DNA of 64,000 bases from Marinobacter zhanjiangensis (GTDB taxonomy: Bacteria > Pseudomonadota > Gammaproteobacteria > Pseudomonadales > Oleiphilaceae): assembly GCF_014651935.1 (NCBI RefSeq), contig NZ_BMXV01000001.1, positions 62,001 through 126,000 of the forward strand. The letters run 5' to 3'. Below are positions 1 through 9,926 of the stretch, piece after piece; positions within the stretch are counted from its first letter, which is position 1, and every line of letters begins with the position of its first letter. The notes below the pieces were generated by a model. It worked only from the letters and a program-made list of their open reading frames with translations. It was not told the DNA's origin and ran no database searches. The position numbers and the translations under genes are program-made.

Positions 1-1890
1 TGGCTTGCTGTTATTGCCGAACCAATAGACGCGGGTATGCTCGAGGAAGCGCCCGATAACGGACCTGACCTCGATGTTCTCCGACAGTCCCGGCACACCC
101 GGCCGCAGGCAGCAGATACCTCGAATGATCAGGTCGATTTTTACGCCGGCCTGGGACGCACGGTACAGGGCCAGCATCACTTCCGGATCGGTCAGGGCAT
201 TGAACTTGAAGATGATGTGCCCCTTGTCGCCGAGATCCGCCTCGCGGTCAATCAGCTCGATCAACCGCTTGTGCAGGGTAAAGGGCGCGTGAAACAGTTT
301 CTTGATCTTGAGCGCCTTGCCCATGCCCGTAAGTTGCTGGAAGAGCTTGTTGACGTCATCACCCAGGGCATCGTCCGCCGACAGGAAACTGTAGTCGGTA
401 TACAGGCGGGCATTGCCGGCGTGGTAGTTGCCGGTCCCCAGATGAACATAGCGCTTGAGGCGACCTTCCTCACGACGCACGATCAGAATCATCTTGGCGT
501 GGGTCTTGTAGCCCACCACGCCGTAGACCACGACCACGCCCGACTCCTGCAGGCGGCTGGCCAGCTCCAGGTTCTCGGCTTCGTCAAAACGGGCCCGCAA
601 CTCGATGACCGCGGTCACTTCCTTGCCGCGACGGGCTGCGTCCATCAGGGCCTCGACAATTTCCGAGTCGGCTCCGGTGCGATACAGGGTCTGGCGGATG
701 GCCAGCACCTGAGGATCCTTGGCCGCCTGCCGCAGGAAATCCACCACGGGGGTGAAGCTCTGATAGGGGTGCAGCAGCAGAATAGGCTGTTTGCGGATGG
801 CGTCGAAGATCACTTCAGTACTGCGGATGGGCTTGGGTACCGCCGGCGAGAAGCCCGGATAGGTCAGGTCCGGGCGGCTGACCAGACCGCTGACCGCCAT
901 CAGGCGGGTCAGGTTGACCGGGCCGTGCACCTTGTAAAGGTCCCGTTCGGTGAGACCAAACTGTCGCAGCAGGAACTGGATCAGCTCCTCGGGGCAGTTA
1001 TCCGCCACTTCCAGGCGCACGCCGTCGCCGAAGCGGCGGCTGAGCAGCTCACCACGCAGGGCAGAGGCAAGATCCTCCAGGTCGTCTTCCAGCTCCAGGT
1101 CAGCATTGCGGGTGAGGCGGAACTGATAGCAACCCTTGATCTCCATGCCCGGAAACAGCTCATCGGCATGGGCGTGGATCATGGACGACAGGAACACCAG
1201 ATTGTCGCCACCATTGCAGACATCATCCGGCAGCCGCACCAGCCGTGGCAACGACCGGGGCGCCGGCACGATGGCCATGCCGGTCTCGCGGCCGAAGGCG
1301 TCCTTGCCATCCAGCTCGACAATGAAGTTCAGGCTCTTGTTGACCAGCCGCGGGAACGGGTGTGAGGGATCCAGGCCGATGGGGTTGACCACCGGCAGGA
1401 TTTCATCCTCGAAATACTGGCGTACCCATTCCGCCTGGGCCGGCGTCCAGTCACGGCGCCGCACGAAATGGATGCCTTCCCTCTCCATTTCAGGAATCAG
1501 CACCTTGTTGAGGATGTCGTACTGTTCGCTGATGTACTCGTGAGCTACCTGGCTGATTTCCTGCAGCACCTGCTCCGGCAGCATGCCATCCGGACCCACC
1601 ATCTCGCGGCCGTATTTCATCTGCTGACGCAGACCGGCCACGCGGATCTCGAAGAATTCGTCCATGTTGCTGCTGAAGATGCACAGAAAGATCAGCCGGT
1701 TGAGCAGCGGGTGATGCTCGTCCAGCGCCTGCTGAAGCACCCGGTAGTTGAACTGCAGGTGGCTCAGCTCGCGGTTAAAATAGTTTTCCCGGGCCGTCAG
1801 ATCAGACACCCTTTCGGGAACCTCCACAGGTTGCGGCACTGCGGCCACTTCACCCACTTTCCCGACTTCGGGCACCTTCTCCATACTCAT
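1..1890 (-). CDS. ppk: Polyphosphate kinase 1 (partial, 3' end outside window)
   Basis: Polymerises the gamma-phosphate of ATP into inorganic polyphosphate. Reading the minus strand from ATG 1890 gives 630 uninterrupted residues of a PPK1, which is usually about 690-740 aa, so the C-terminus lies beyond base 1. The active-site block KTHAKM is visible with its His at about residue 464, the residue autophosphorylated in this family. A further PPK1 block, HLGTGNYHAGNARLYTDYS, follows. The start lies one base after the hemB stop, and a GGAGG ribosome site sits inside the hemB 3' end, so the two genes are probably co-transcribed. Identification is firm. No other start is needed, because the N-terminal PPK domain (NRELSHLQFNYRVLQQA) is complete. 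Confidence 0.96.
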   Translation of the reverse strand, partial: MSMEKVPEVGKVGEVAAVPQPVEVPERVSDLTARENYFNRELSHLQFNYRVLQQALDEHHPLLNRLIFLCIFSSNMDEFFEIRVAGLRQQMKYGREMVGPDGMLPEQVLQEISQVAHEYISEQYDILNKVLIPEMEREGIHFVRRRDWTPAQAEWVRQYFEDEILPVVNPIGLDPSHPFPRLVNKSLNFIVELDGKDAFGRETGMAIVPAPRSLPRLVRLPDDVCNGGDNLVFLSSMIHAHADELFPGMEIKGCYQFRLTRNADLELEDDLEDLASALRGELLSRRFGDGVRLEVADNCPEELIQFLLRQFGLTERDLYKVHGPVNLTRLMAVSGLVSRPDLTYPGFSPAVPKPIRSTEVIFDAIRKQPILLLHPYQSFTPVVDFLRQAAKDPQVLAIRQTLYRTGADSEIVEALMDAARRGKEVTAVIELRARFDEAENLELASRLQESGVVVVYGVVGYKTHAKMILIVRREEGRLKRYVHLGTGNYHAGNARLYTDYSFLSADDALGDDVNKLFQQLTGMGKALKIKKLFHAPFTLHKRLIELIDREADLGDKGHIIFKFNALTDPEVMLALYRASQAGVKIDLIIRGICCLRPGVPGLSENIEVRSVIGRFLEHTRVYWFGNNSKP

Positions 1891-1891
1891 A

Positions 1892-2926
<1,035 letters not shown>

Positions 2927-3105
2927 TTAACGAACTATCATACACGTCCCGAGGTTACCGGAGCATGACCTGGGGCATATGAGTACGGATCCTGGCAGCG
3001 CGGAGCTGACAGGCTGGCAGGCACAAGCGGGAAAATGGTGGCACGTTCCGGACTGAAGACGGCGGCAGCCGGCCAGTGATGGAGGCCCGGCTGCCACTCT
3101 TGTGA

Positions 3106-3324
3106 TTACATACTGCGATTGTTGAACCCCACCTCGACCTTGCGAGGTGCATCCGTACGGAAACTGGTGTCGACCTGTTCGATCCGGCCACCTTCGCTCA
3201 GGAACGCCTGGATATCCGCCTCCAGTTGGGCCCGGATGCGTGCGCGACCGGCAATGGAGTGGTTATCGTCCATATCATTCCAGCCGCCGGATACCTCCAG
3301 ACTGCTTTCATCCAATTCACTCAT
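3106..3324 (-). CDS. Small acidic protein, possible SutA-type RNA polymerase regulator
   Basis: A 72-aa protein with a strong ribosome site (GGAGGTGA just before the ATG). The N-terminal third is acidic and looks disordered. The C-terminal half reads ADIQAFLSEGGRIEQVD and then a short basic tail. From memory this resembles the conserved C-terminus of Pseudomonas SutA (motif of the form EEFLSRGGKVQEIEP), a small protein that binds RNA polymerase and acts during slow growth. It is shorter than Pseudomonas SutA (about 105 aa), mainly in the acidic N-terminus. It stands alone between hemB and aidB. The similarity is partial, so the functional call is tentative, although the gene itself is well supported by its start signals and composition. 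Confidence 0.6.
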   Translation of the reverse strand: MSELDESSLEVSGGWNDMDDNHSIAGRARIRAQLEADIQAFLSEGGRIEQVDTSFRTDAPRKVEVGFNNRSM

Positions 3325-3619
3325 GGCTCACCTCCATCAGCGAAAATCAGGGTGTATGCTGATACTTCCCCGGTACTCAAATGAAACGCGCTCCAGAAAG
3401 CTCGCAGCTCCCGTGGCCGTTTCCTGCTCGACACCGCCGTACCCGGGGTATACCGGATAACGTGCATGGGCGCCTTGGCGTCTTTATAATCGGGAAATGA
3501 TGACAGTGCTATCTCAACCAGAATGCTTTTTTGTTACTTTTTGTAACTGAACGGATGGCAAGCCTGATCCATCAATTTTTAATAATAATTACAATTAGAT
3601 AAACACAGTGAGGCCCGAC
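3325..3619. promoter_or_regulatory. Divergent intergenic region between the SutA-like gene and aidB
   Basis: About 295 bases without a gene. The half nearer aidB is clearly AT-rich. It contains a TATAAT hexamer at 3485-3490 and a perfect short dyad (GTTAC, TTTTT, GTAAC) at 3533-3547. An AT-rich tract at about 3575-3605 lies just upstream of aidB. I could not pair the TATAAT with a convincing -35 element, so these are candidate promoter or operator signals only. Confidence 0.35.
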
Positions 3620-5326
3620 ATGAACGCCAAGCATCCGACACCCCCTGACGGCGAATTCACCCCCGACCAGTGGCTGGCCCGGACCCACGAGGTCACCAAC
3701 CAGCCACCGGCGCTGGAAAACTACAACCTGTTCCGGCAGGACCAGGCGCTGCAGGAAGCCGTGGAACGGGAAGGCGCGGGCTGGGCCCGCCAGGAGCTGG
3801 ACACTTACGGCGAGCTGACCGGCCGCAGCGATATTATCGAACTGGGCTTCCAGGCCAACGACAACAAGCCGTCCTTCCACACTCATGATCGCTTCGGCCA
3901 CCGTATTGACGAGGTTCGCTTCCATCCTGCCTACCATGAGCTGATGAACATGGCCATGGAACACGGCCTGCACAGCAGCCCCTGGCAGAAGCCCGGCCCC
4001 GGCGCCCATGTCGCCAGGGCCGCCAGGTATTACCTGCACACACAGGTGGAAGCCGCTCACGGCTGTCCCATCACCATGACCTTCGCCGCCATGCCCTCGA
4101 TCATGAAGCAGGCGGATCTGGCGGAAACCTGGGCGCCGAAGATCCTCGATTGCAGCTACGACCCACGCAACCTGCCCGACTCGGAAAAGCGCTCGGTCAC
4201 TATCGGCATGGCGATGACCGAGAAACAGGGCGGCAGTGATGTGCGCGCCAACTCCACCCGGGCCTTCCCCACCGGCAAGGAAGGCCCCGGCCAGGCCTAT
4301 GAACTGGTGGGCCACAAGTGGTTTGTATCGGCCCCCATGTGCGACGCCTTCCTGGTGCTGGCCCAGGCCCCGGGTGGCCTGTCCTGCTTCCTGATGCCGC
4401 GCTGGTGCCCGGACGGCAGCAAGAACCCCTGGCAGATCCAGCGCCTGAAAAACAAGATGGGCAACGTCGCCAATGCCTCCAGCGAGGCGGAACTGCGGGG
4501 TGCCCTGGGCTGGATGGTGGGCGAGGAAGGCCGCGGTGTGCCCACCATCATTGAAATGGTGGCCATGACCCGTTTCGACTGCATGATCGGCAGCTCCTCC
4601 GGCATGCGCCAGGCCGCCGCCCAGGCACTGCACCATTGCCATTACCGCAGCGCCTTCGGGGCACGCCTTAGCGAACAGCCGCTGATGCAGAACGTGCTGG
4701 CCGACCTGGCCCTGGAGAACGAAGCCGCCATGGCCTATGCCATGCGCGTGGCCCGGGCCCTGGACGCCGGCAACGACGAACAGGAAAAGCTGTTCCTGCG
4801 CCTGGCCACCCCGGTAGGCAAGTACTGGATCTGCAAGCGCACACCGAACCACGCCTACGAAGCCATGGAGTGCATCGGCGGCAGCGGCCTGATGGAAGAC
4901 TGCATTCTGCCACGGCTGTTCCGGGAGTCCCCGGTGAACGCCATCTGGGAAGGCTCCGGCAACGTCCAGTGCCTGGATACCCTGCGGGCCCTGCAGAAGT
5001 CGCCGGAGAGCCTCGACGCCTTCCTCGGCGAGGTCAACCTGGCCCGGGGCAGCGACCGCCGCTTCGACGGTTTTATTGACCGGCTGACAAAAGACTTCGG
5101 CACGGCCATCACCAACCCGGACCAGATCGCCTTCCAGGCCCGGGACCTGGTGGACCGGCTGGCGGTATCCCTGCAGGCTTCGCTGCTGATCCGCCATGCG
5201 CCGGCGGCCGTGGCCGACGCCTTCTGTGCGTCCCGTATCGACAGTCAGGGCATCCACAACATCGGCGCCCTGCCCGCCGGCGTGGACGCCAAAGCCATCA
5301 TCGAGCGGGCCACACCCCATGTCTGA
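3620..5326 (+). CDS. aidB: AidB-like acyl-CoA dehydrogenase family protein
   Basis: A 568-aa flavoprotein of the acyl-CoA dehydrogenase superfamily, in the branch that includes E. coli AidB (about 540 aa), which protects DNA during alkylation stress. The branch signature MTEKQGGSDVR is at about residue 199, and IGGSGLMEDC with an adjacent REAPVNAIWEGSGN-like block (here RESPVNAIWEGSGN) is near the C-terminus. I chose ATG 3620 because GAGG precedes it at normal spacing; a GTG at 3608 is in frame. The stop overlaps the start of the DUF503 gene by 8 bases, so the two are translationally coupled. Whether it acts in DNA protection or as a true acyl-CoA dehydrogenase cannot be told from sequence. 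Confidence 0.88.
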   Translation: MNAKHPTPPDGEFTPDQWLARTHEVTNQPPALENYNLFRQDQALQEAVEREGAGWARQELDTYGELTGRSDIIELGFQANDNKPSFHTHDRFGHRIDEVRFHPAYHELMNMAMEHGLHSSPWQKPGPGAHVARAARYYLHTQVEAAHGCPITMTFAAMPSIMKQADLAETWAPKILDCSYDPRNLPDSEKRSVTIGMAMTEKQGGSDVRANSTRAFPTGKEGPGQAYELVGHKWFVSAPMCDAFLVLAQAPGGLSCFLMPRWCPDGSKNPWQIQRLKNKMGNVANASSEAELRGALGWMVGEEGRGVPTIIEMVAMTRFDCMIGSSSGMRQAAAQALHHCHYRSAFGARLSEQPLMQNVLADLALENEAAMAYAMRVARALDAGNDEQEKLFLRLATPVGKYWICKRTPNHAYEAMECIGGSGLMEDCILPRLFRESPVNAIWEGSGNVQCLDTLRALQKSPESLDAFLGEVNLARGSDRRFDGFIDRLTKDFGTAITNPDQIAFQARDLVDRLAVSLQASLLIRHAPAAVADAFCASRIDSQGIHNIGALPAGVDAKAIIERATPHV

Positions 5327-5660
5327 CGCGTTTCGCAAACTGCTGGCGGAGCGGGAAGCCGCTCCCGTCACCATCACGCCCCATATCGGCATCGTGACGC
5401 TGCACTTCCAGCTCTATGGCGTGGAAGACCTGAAAGCCAAGCGCAAGGCCTTTACGCCAATGCGGGCCATCTGGGGCAAGGAGCCGGACCTGGCTGTCGC
5501 CGAAACCGGTGACCATGAGGCACTGGACAGTGCCGTGTGGAGTATCGTTGCCATTGGCGGCACCTCGCAACAGCTGACCGCACGGCTTGACCAGGTTGAG
5601 AAGGCCATTGAGCAGCGAATCGATGCGCCGGTCCTGGAGGTCCACCGGGAACTGCTGTAA
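5319..5660 (+). CDS. DUF503 family protein (YlxP-like)
   Basis: A 113-aa protein whose core matches the DUF503 pattern: IGIVTLHFQLYGVEDLKAKR, then AVAETGDHEALDSAVWSIVA and a C-terminal helix. Proteins of this family are about 95-115 aa and are small, probably cytoplasmic, alpha-beta proteins of unsettled function. In Gram-positive bacteria the family member YlxP sits beside ribosome-binding factor A. Here it overlaps the aidB stop (ATG 5319 against TGA 5326), which argues for coupling with aidB. A longer open frame from 5196 lies inside aidB and is not needed. The biological role is unknown. Confidence 0.8.
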   Translation: MSDAFRKLLAEREAAPVTITPHIGIVTLHFQLYGVEDLKAKRKAFTPMRAIWGKEPDLAVAETGDHEALDSAVWSIVAIGGTSQQLTARLDQVEKAIEQRIDAPVLEVHRELL

Positions 5661-5686
5661 GAGCCCGTACCCACCGGGCTGGTCGC

Positions 5687-5716
5687 TTGGCATCCAATGT
5701 CATGACGCCGTATACT
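5687..5716 (+). promoter_or_regulatory. Probable sigma-70 promoter of panP
   Basis: TTGGCA at 5687-5692 and TATACT at 5711-5716 are separated by 18 bases. This is a good match to the housekeeping consensus, 121 bases upstream of the panP ATG. The leader contains a palindromic GCCCCCGGGGG stretch near 5802-5813 that could form a small hairpin. Confidence 0.55.
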
Positions 5717-5836
5717 ACGCGGCCTTGACCACGGACCAGAACAGGGGATGAGGATGATACCTCCTGTTGAAAGTTCCGCTGAATTCGCCGGGCATCAGGA
5801 AAGCCCCCGGGGGATACCACAGATGGCGTGGCGCGT

Positions 5837-7507
5837 ATGACCGGTAAGAAAAAGTCAGCTCAGGCATCGGTTGAGGCCATGTACCGGGTATTCACGGTGC
5901 CGGAGGCTCCCGAATCCACCCTGAGCCGAATCGACCAGAATATCTCAGGTAACCTTGCCGGTTTTCTGCAGGAACATATTGTGGCGGTGGAACGGGACCT
6001 GAGCGAGGTCGAGAAAAACTTCGCCGACTCCGCCATCCCCGAAAAGCCGATCTTCGTCTCCGAGCAGGCGCAGTTCCTGCTGGACAAGCTGGTGGCCAAC
6101 TCGGTCCATACCGCGTCCCCCAGTTTTATCGGGCACATGACGTCGGCGCTGCCCTATTTCATGCTGCCGCTGTCCAAGATCATGATCGCCCTGAACCAGA
6201 ACCTGGTGAAGACGGAAACCTCCAAGGCCTTCACCCCCATGGAGCGCCAGGTGCTGGGCATGATCCACCGGCTGGTCTACCAGCAGGACAGCGCCTACTA
6301 CCGCAAGTGGATGCACGACCCCCGCCATGCTCTGGGCGCCATGTGTTCCGGCGGCACCGTGGCCAACCTTACCGCCCTGTGGGTGGCCCGCAACCGCGCG
6401 TTTCCGGCGGAAGGCAGCTTCCGTGGCCTGCATCAGGAAGGGCTGTTCCGGGCGCTGAAGTATTACGGCCATGAAGGCGCCGCTATCCTGGTGTCCCGCC
6501 GCGGTCATTATTCCCTGCGCAAGGCCGCCGACGTGCTGGGCCTGGGCCGCGACTCCCTGATTCCCGTCGACACCGACGACGACAATCGCATCCAGATCGA
6601 TGCCCTGCGGGACAAGTGCCTGGACTTGCAGCGCCAGAAAGTGAAGATCATGGCCATCTGTGGCATTGCCGGCACCACCGAGACCGGCAGTGTAGACCCC
6701 CTGGACGCCATGGCCGACGTGGCCCGGGAGTTCGGCGCCCATTTCCACGTGGACGCTGCCTGGGGTGGCCCCACTCTGTTCTCCCGTCAGCATGCTCACC
6801 TGATGCGCGGCATCGATAAGGCCGACTCGGTCACCTTTGACGCCCACAAACAGCTGTACGTGCCCATGGGTGTGGGGCTTGTGGTGTTCCGCGACCCCAC
6901 CATGGCAAGCGCGGTGGAACATCACGCCCAATACATCATCCGCAAGGGTTCCCGGGACCTGGGTAGCACCACGCTGGAAGGGTCGCGACCGGGCATGGCC
7001 ATGCTGATCCACTCGGGCCTGAAGATTCTGGCGCGGGAAGGCTATGAAATCCTGATCAACCAGGGCATCGAAAAGGCCCGCACCTTCGCCGAGATGATCA
7101 CCGGGCACCCGGATTTCGAACTGGTGACCTCGCCGGAACTCAACATCCTCACCTACCGCTACTGCCCGGCCCGGGTTCAGCAGGCACTGGCCGCCGCCGA
7201 CTCGCTGCAGGCGGAGCGCATCAACATGAGCCTGAACCGGGTTACCAAGTACATCCAGAAAACCCAGCGGGAAAGGGGCAAGGCCTTTGTCTCACGAACC
7301 CGCCTGGAGCCGGCCCGCTACAGCCACTTCCCCTGTATCGTGTTCCGGGTGGTACTGGCCAACCCGCTGACCACGAAAGAGATCCTCGACGACATCCTGA
7401 CCGAGCAGAAGGAACTGGCCGGCGAGCCGGGACTGAAGGACGAGATGGATATTCTTTACCAGCACGCGGATGCGGTGCTGGGAGGGCCTGTGGCCAGGAG
7501 AGCCTGA
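5837..7507 (+). CDS. panP: Pyridoxal-phosphate aspartate 1-decarboxylase (PanP type)
   Basis: Group II PLP decarboxylase, about 556 aa. The PLP lysine is visible in TFDAHKQLYVPMG (K338), with HVDAAWGG upstream binding the cofactor. The N-terminal block FTVPEAPESTLSRI and the run VHTASPSFIGHMTSALPY are characteristic of the putative PLP aspartate decarboxylase family that replaces pyruvoyl PanD in some gammaproteobacteria, supplying beta-alanine for pantothenate and CoA. I prefer ATG 5837; GTG 5828 is in frame and neither has a clear ribosome site. It is monocistronic, with its own promoter. A glutamate- or cysteine-sulfinate-decarboxylase-like activity is the main alternative. Confidence 0.85.
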   Translation: MTGKKKSAQASVEAMYRVFTVPEAPESTLSRIDQNISGNLAGFLQEHIVAVERDLSEVEKNFADSAIPEKPIFVSEQAQFLLDKLVANSVHTASPSFIGHMTSALPYFMLPLSKIMIALNQNLVKTETSKAFTPMERQVLGMIHRLVYQQDSAYYRKWMHDPRHALGAMCSGGTVANLTALWVARNRAFPAEGSFRGLHQEGLFRALKYYGHEGAAILVSRRGHYSLRKAADVLGLGRDSLIPVDTDDDNRIQIDALRDKCLDLQRQKVKIMAICGIAGTTETGSVDPLDAMADVAREFGAHFHVDAAWGGPTLFSRQHAHLMRGIDKADSVTFDAHKQLYVPMGVGLVVFRDPTMASAVEHHAQYIIRKGSRDLGSTTLEGSRPGMAMLIHSGLKILAREGYEILINQGIEKARTFAEMITGHPDFELVTSPELNILTYRYCPARVQQALAAADSLQAERINMSLNRVTKYIQKTQRERGKAFVSRTRLEPARYSHFPCIVFRVVLANPLTTKEILDDILTEQKELAGEPGLKDEMDILYQHADAVLGGPVARRA

Positions 7508-7573
7508 ACATAAACCCCGCCTAACCCAGACAGGACACGGGCTGAGCGGTCAGCGTTAACTCGGGCTATCCAA

Positions 7574-7759
7574 GGCCGGGTAGGTAAGGTGTGGTTTTGT
7601 AGCAGCGCCATGGGTGAAGCAAGCGTTTACGAAGCGCAGCTTCGTGGGCAGATGAACGCCGCGAATCTGTGATTCGTGGCCGGAACGGCCCGGAGCAAGG
7701 CGGGCGCCAGGGACGGCCCCTGAATTGCGGCGGAAAAACCACACCTTGCCTGCCCGGCC
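7574..7759. repeat. Structured intergenic repeat with 25-bp terminal inverted repeats (MITE-like)
   Basis: The left end (7574-7598) and right end (7735-7759) are inverted copies of 25 bases with only two mismatches, beginning GGCCGGG and ending GTGGTTTT. Between them are three consecutive perfect hairpins: ACGAAGC/GCTTCGT at 7629-7645, CGAATC/GATTCG at 7662-7676 and GGCCG/CGGCC at 7678-7690. No open frame inside has coding character. I found no clear target-site duplication. It looks like a small non-autonomous mobile element or a dispersed structured repeat. No second copy is in this window. Confidence 0.7.
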
Positions 7760-7795
7760 ATGCACCAGAACTGTAAGGTCAATCCCAGCCAAGAC

Positions 7796-8062
7796 TCAGT
7801 AAAGCGCCTCCTCATCGTCCAGCACATCGTCCAGAATTTCGAGGAACATCTTGTCCGCCTCACTCCAGTTCTCGGGAATGCGAACCGTGGTCGAGGCACT
7901 GATCTCGTCCGCGATCAGCTGGTGCGCGTCCGGCTTGCCCCGGTGCTTACGGGCCACCTCGACACACTTCACCGCCACCGTGGGATCACTCAGCACCTTC
8001 TTGATAAACACCCGCAGCTCACCAATCATCTTCGACTGACGGCTTTCGCTTGCTGTACTCAT
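7796..8062 (-). CDS. Conserved-looking hypothetical protein, 88 aa
   Basis: A soluble protein of 88 aa with alternating basic and acidic stretches (FIKKVLSDPTVAVKCVEVARKHRGK early, and an acidic tail EILDDVLDDEEALY). No motif or signal peptide is visible and I do not recognise the family. ATG 8062 is preferred over ATG 8068 because GGAG lies 6 bases before it but abuts the earlier ATG. The gene is flanked by the structured repeat and the phosphate transporter. Third-position composition looks normal for this genome, so it is likely a real gene. Confidence 0.65.
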   Translation of the reverse strand: MSTASESRQSKMIGELRVFIKKVLSDPTVAVKCVEVARKHRGKPDAHQLIADEISASTTVRIPENWSEADKMFLEILDDVLDDEEALY

Positions 8063-8182
8063 AGACATCTCCGAAGAAGTTCAGGGAAAGGGACCATCAA
8101 GAGTATGCAGGATACCCCACCCGGACAACCAGTGGTTAGTGGGGGATTACAGATCCTGCCTCGCCGTAAAAAGCGCGCACAA

Positions 8183-8198
8183 GAGCCCCGCGGGGCTC
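8183..8198 (-). terminator. Candidate intrinsic terminator of the Pit gene
   Basis: The perfect palindrome GAGCCCCGCGGGGCTC lies 18 bases past the stop of the phosphate transporter on the minus strand. A looser T-run follows about ten bases later. The stem is strong; the T-run is displaced, so efficiency is uncertain. Confidence 0.5.
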
Positions 8199-8216
8199 AG
8201 AATGGCATCACCACCG

Positions 8217-9779
8217 TCAGATCATCAGCCCGCGAATGGTGAAGTAAAGAATCGCCGCCAGCACGGCCGACACTGGCACCGTGATCACCCAGGCCGCCGC
8301 AATGCGGATCAGGTGAGAGCGCTTGACCAGCTCCTCGCGATAGATCTTCTTCAGCCGCTTGCGCTCTTTCTTGGACAGGGGAATGTCCTGCTTGTGCTTG
8401 CGGGCTTCCTGCAGCAGGGCTTCCATCTCCTCGACACTGGCATTACGGAAGTCATCGAGAAACGGCTGCAGGCGTTCACGATCGGCATCGTCGTGCTTAT
8501 CCAGAATCGTGTGGATCTGGGTGGCGTAACTGCGCTTCAGGTACTCCCGCAGGAAGCCCACCCCGAAGACACCACCAATGGCGATATGGGTCGAACTGAC
8601 CGGCAGCCCCAGCTGCGAGGCCAGGATCACCGTCAGCGCCGCCGACAGTGCCACACAGAAGGCCCGGGTCTTGTCCAGCTCGGTAATCTCGGAACCGACC
8701 ACCTTGATCACCCGGGGGCCGAACAGCAACAGACCCACGGACAGGCCCAGGGCACCCACCATCATGACCCACAGTGGAATACTGGCATCGGATACGATGC
8801 TGGAGGCTGCCAGAGCATCGTTAATGGCAGCCAGCGGGCCAATGGCGTTGGCCACGTCGTTGGCGCCATGGGCAAAGCTGAGCAGACCGGCAGCGAAGAT
8901 CAGCGGCCAGACAAACAGGGCGTTGACACCATCGGCGTTGTTTTCCATGGTGGCGGCACGGCGGCTGACCCTGACCCGCACCAGCACAAATACCACGGCG
9001 GCGACCGCCAGACCCACCAGAGCGGCCCCCAGGAAATCCACCTCGATAATCTTTTTCACACCCTTGACCATCAGATAGGTACCGAAAGCCCAGGCCATGA
9101 TGGCCACCAGCCAGGGTACAAAGCGACGGGCACTGGCCACCAGGTCACTCTGGTAAAGGATGGTTCTTTTGACCACATAAAGGAACAGGGCGGCAATCAG
9201 CCCCCCCAGGGCCGGCGAGATCACCCAGCTCGCCACAATCTTGGCCATCACTGACCAGTCGGCAATGCCCCAGCCGCCGGCCGCAATACCGGCACCGAGC
9301 ACACCACCCACGATGGAATGGGTGGTGGACACCGGCGCGCCCATCCAGGTGGCCAGGTTCAGCCACAGCGCTCCGGCCAGCAACGCCGCTGTCATCAGCC
9401 AGACAAACGAATTGACGTTATCCAGGCGCTCCGGAGTGATGATGCCGCCCTTGATGGTCGACACCACGTCGCCCCCGGCGATAATGGCCCCGGCAGCTTC
9501 GAACACAGCCGCAACCATGACCGCACCAAACAGGGAAATCGCCCCGGAGCCTACCGCCGGGCCGACATTGTTGGCAACGTCGTTGGCACCAATATTGATA
9601 GCCATGTAGCCGGCTATCACGGCAGCGCCAATCAGGAGGGATTTATTGGGAAGGTCACCGGCAATTTGACTGACCACCAGGCCGATAATGACGAGAAAAA
9701 TGAGACTGAAGCCTATACGGTAACGTTCCGTCGACTGGCTGGTCAGAACCTGATCAATAAAACCGGATGATTGCGCCAT
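8217..9779 (-). CDS. Low-affinity inorganic phosphate transporter, PiT family
   Basis: A 520-aa integral membrane protein with the duplicated PiT signature: GANDVANNVGPAVGSGA near the N-terminus and GANDVANAIGPLAAI in the second half. Each is followed by a S-S/T-THS/I block (PVSTTHSIVGG and PVSSTHIAIGG). About ten to twelve hydrophobic segments are visible, with a long charged cytoplasmic loop near residues 410-480 rich in Lys and Arg. It is expected to move metal-phosphate with protons across the inner membrane. No phoU-like gene is next to it. I chose ATG 9779; an in-frame ATG at 9800 is possible. It fits the phosphate theme of the window (ppk, phoBR). Confidence 0.93.
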   Translation of the reverse strand: MAQSSGFIDQVLTSQSTERYRIGFSLIFLVIIGLVVSQIAGDLPNKSLLIGAAVIAGYMAINIGANDVANNVGPAVGSGAISLFGAVMVAAVFEAAGAIIAGGDVVSTIKGGIITPERLDNVNSFVWLMTAALLAGALWLNLATWMGAPVSTTHSIVGGVLGAGIAAGGWGIADWSVMAKIVASWVISPALGGLIAALFLYVVKRTILYQSDLVASARRFVPWLVAIMAWAFGTYLMVKGVKKIIEVDFLGAALVGLAVAAVVFVLVRVRVSRRAATMENNADGVNALFVWPLIFAAGLLSFAHGANDVANAIGPLAAINDALAASSIVSDASIPLWVMMVGALGLSVGLLLFGPRVIKVVGSEITELDKTRAFCVALSAALTVILASQLGLPVSSTHIAIGGVFGVGFLREYLKRSYATQIHTILDKHDDADRERLQPFLDDFRNASVEEMEALLQEARKHKQDIPLSKKERKRLKKIYREELVKRSHLIRIAAAWVITVPVSAVLAAILYFTIRGLMI

Positions 9780-9926
9780 ATCGGGTTTCTCATGCAGCAT
9801 GATAATTGGGCGGCACTATAAAATTTCTGACATGAAATTGAAACAATAGCACCGCCATGCGCACAAGCCATTGATGGTGCCCGGTGCGCACTCCGCCAAT
9901 GGTCTGGTTGAGGGCCTCGCGGCCCG

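Noticed and set aside
37-1365. Plus-strand open frame of 442 codons
   Set aside because: It is antisense to ppk, whose motifs are unambiguous on the minus strand.
3485-3547. Promoter with TATAAT and dyad before aidB
   Set aside because: No good -35 could be paired with the hexamer, so it is only noted within the intergenic entry.
3572-5392. Long minus-strand open frame opposite aidB (606 codons)
   Set aside because: It is antisense to a clear acyl-CoA dehydrogenase gene, has low-complexity His/Gly/Ala composition and no ribosome site. It is a by-product of high GC.
7556-7899. Small open frames inside the structured repeat
   Set aside because: They cross the inverted repeats and hairpins, lack start signals and are in low-quality coding composition.
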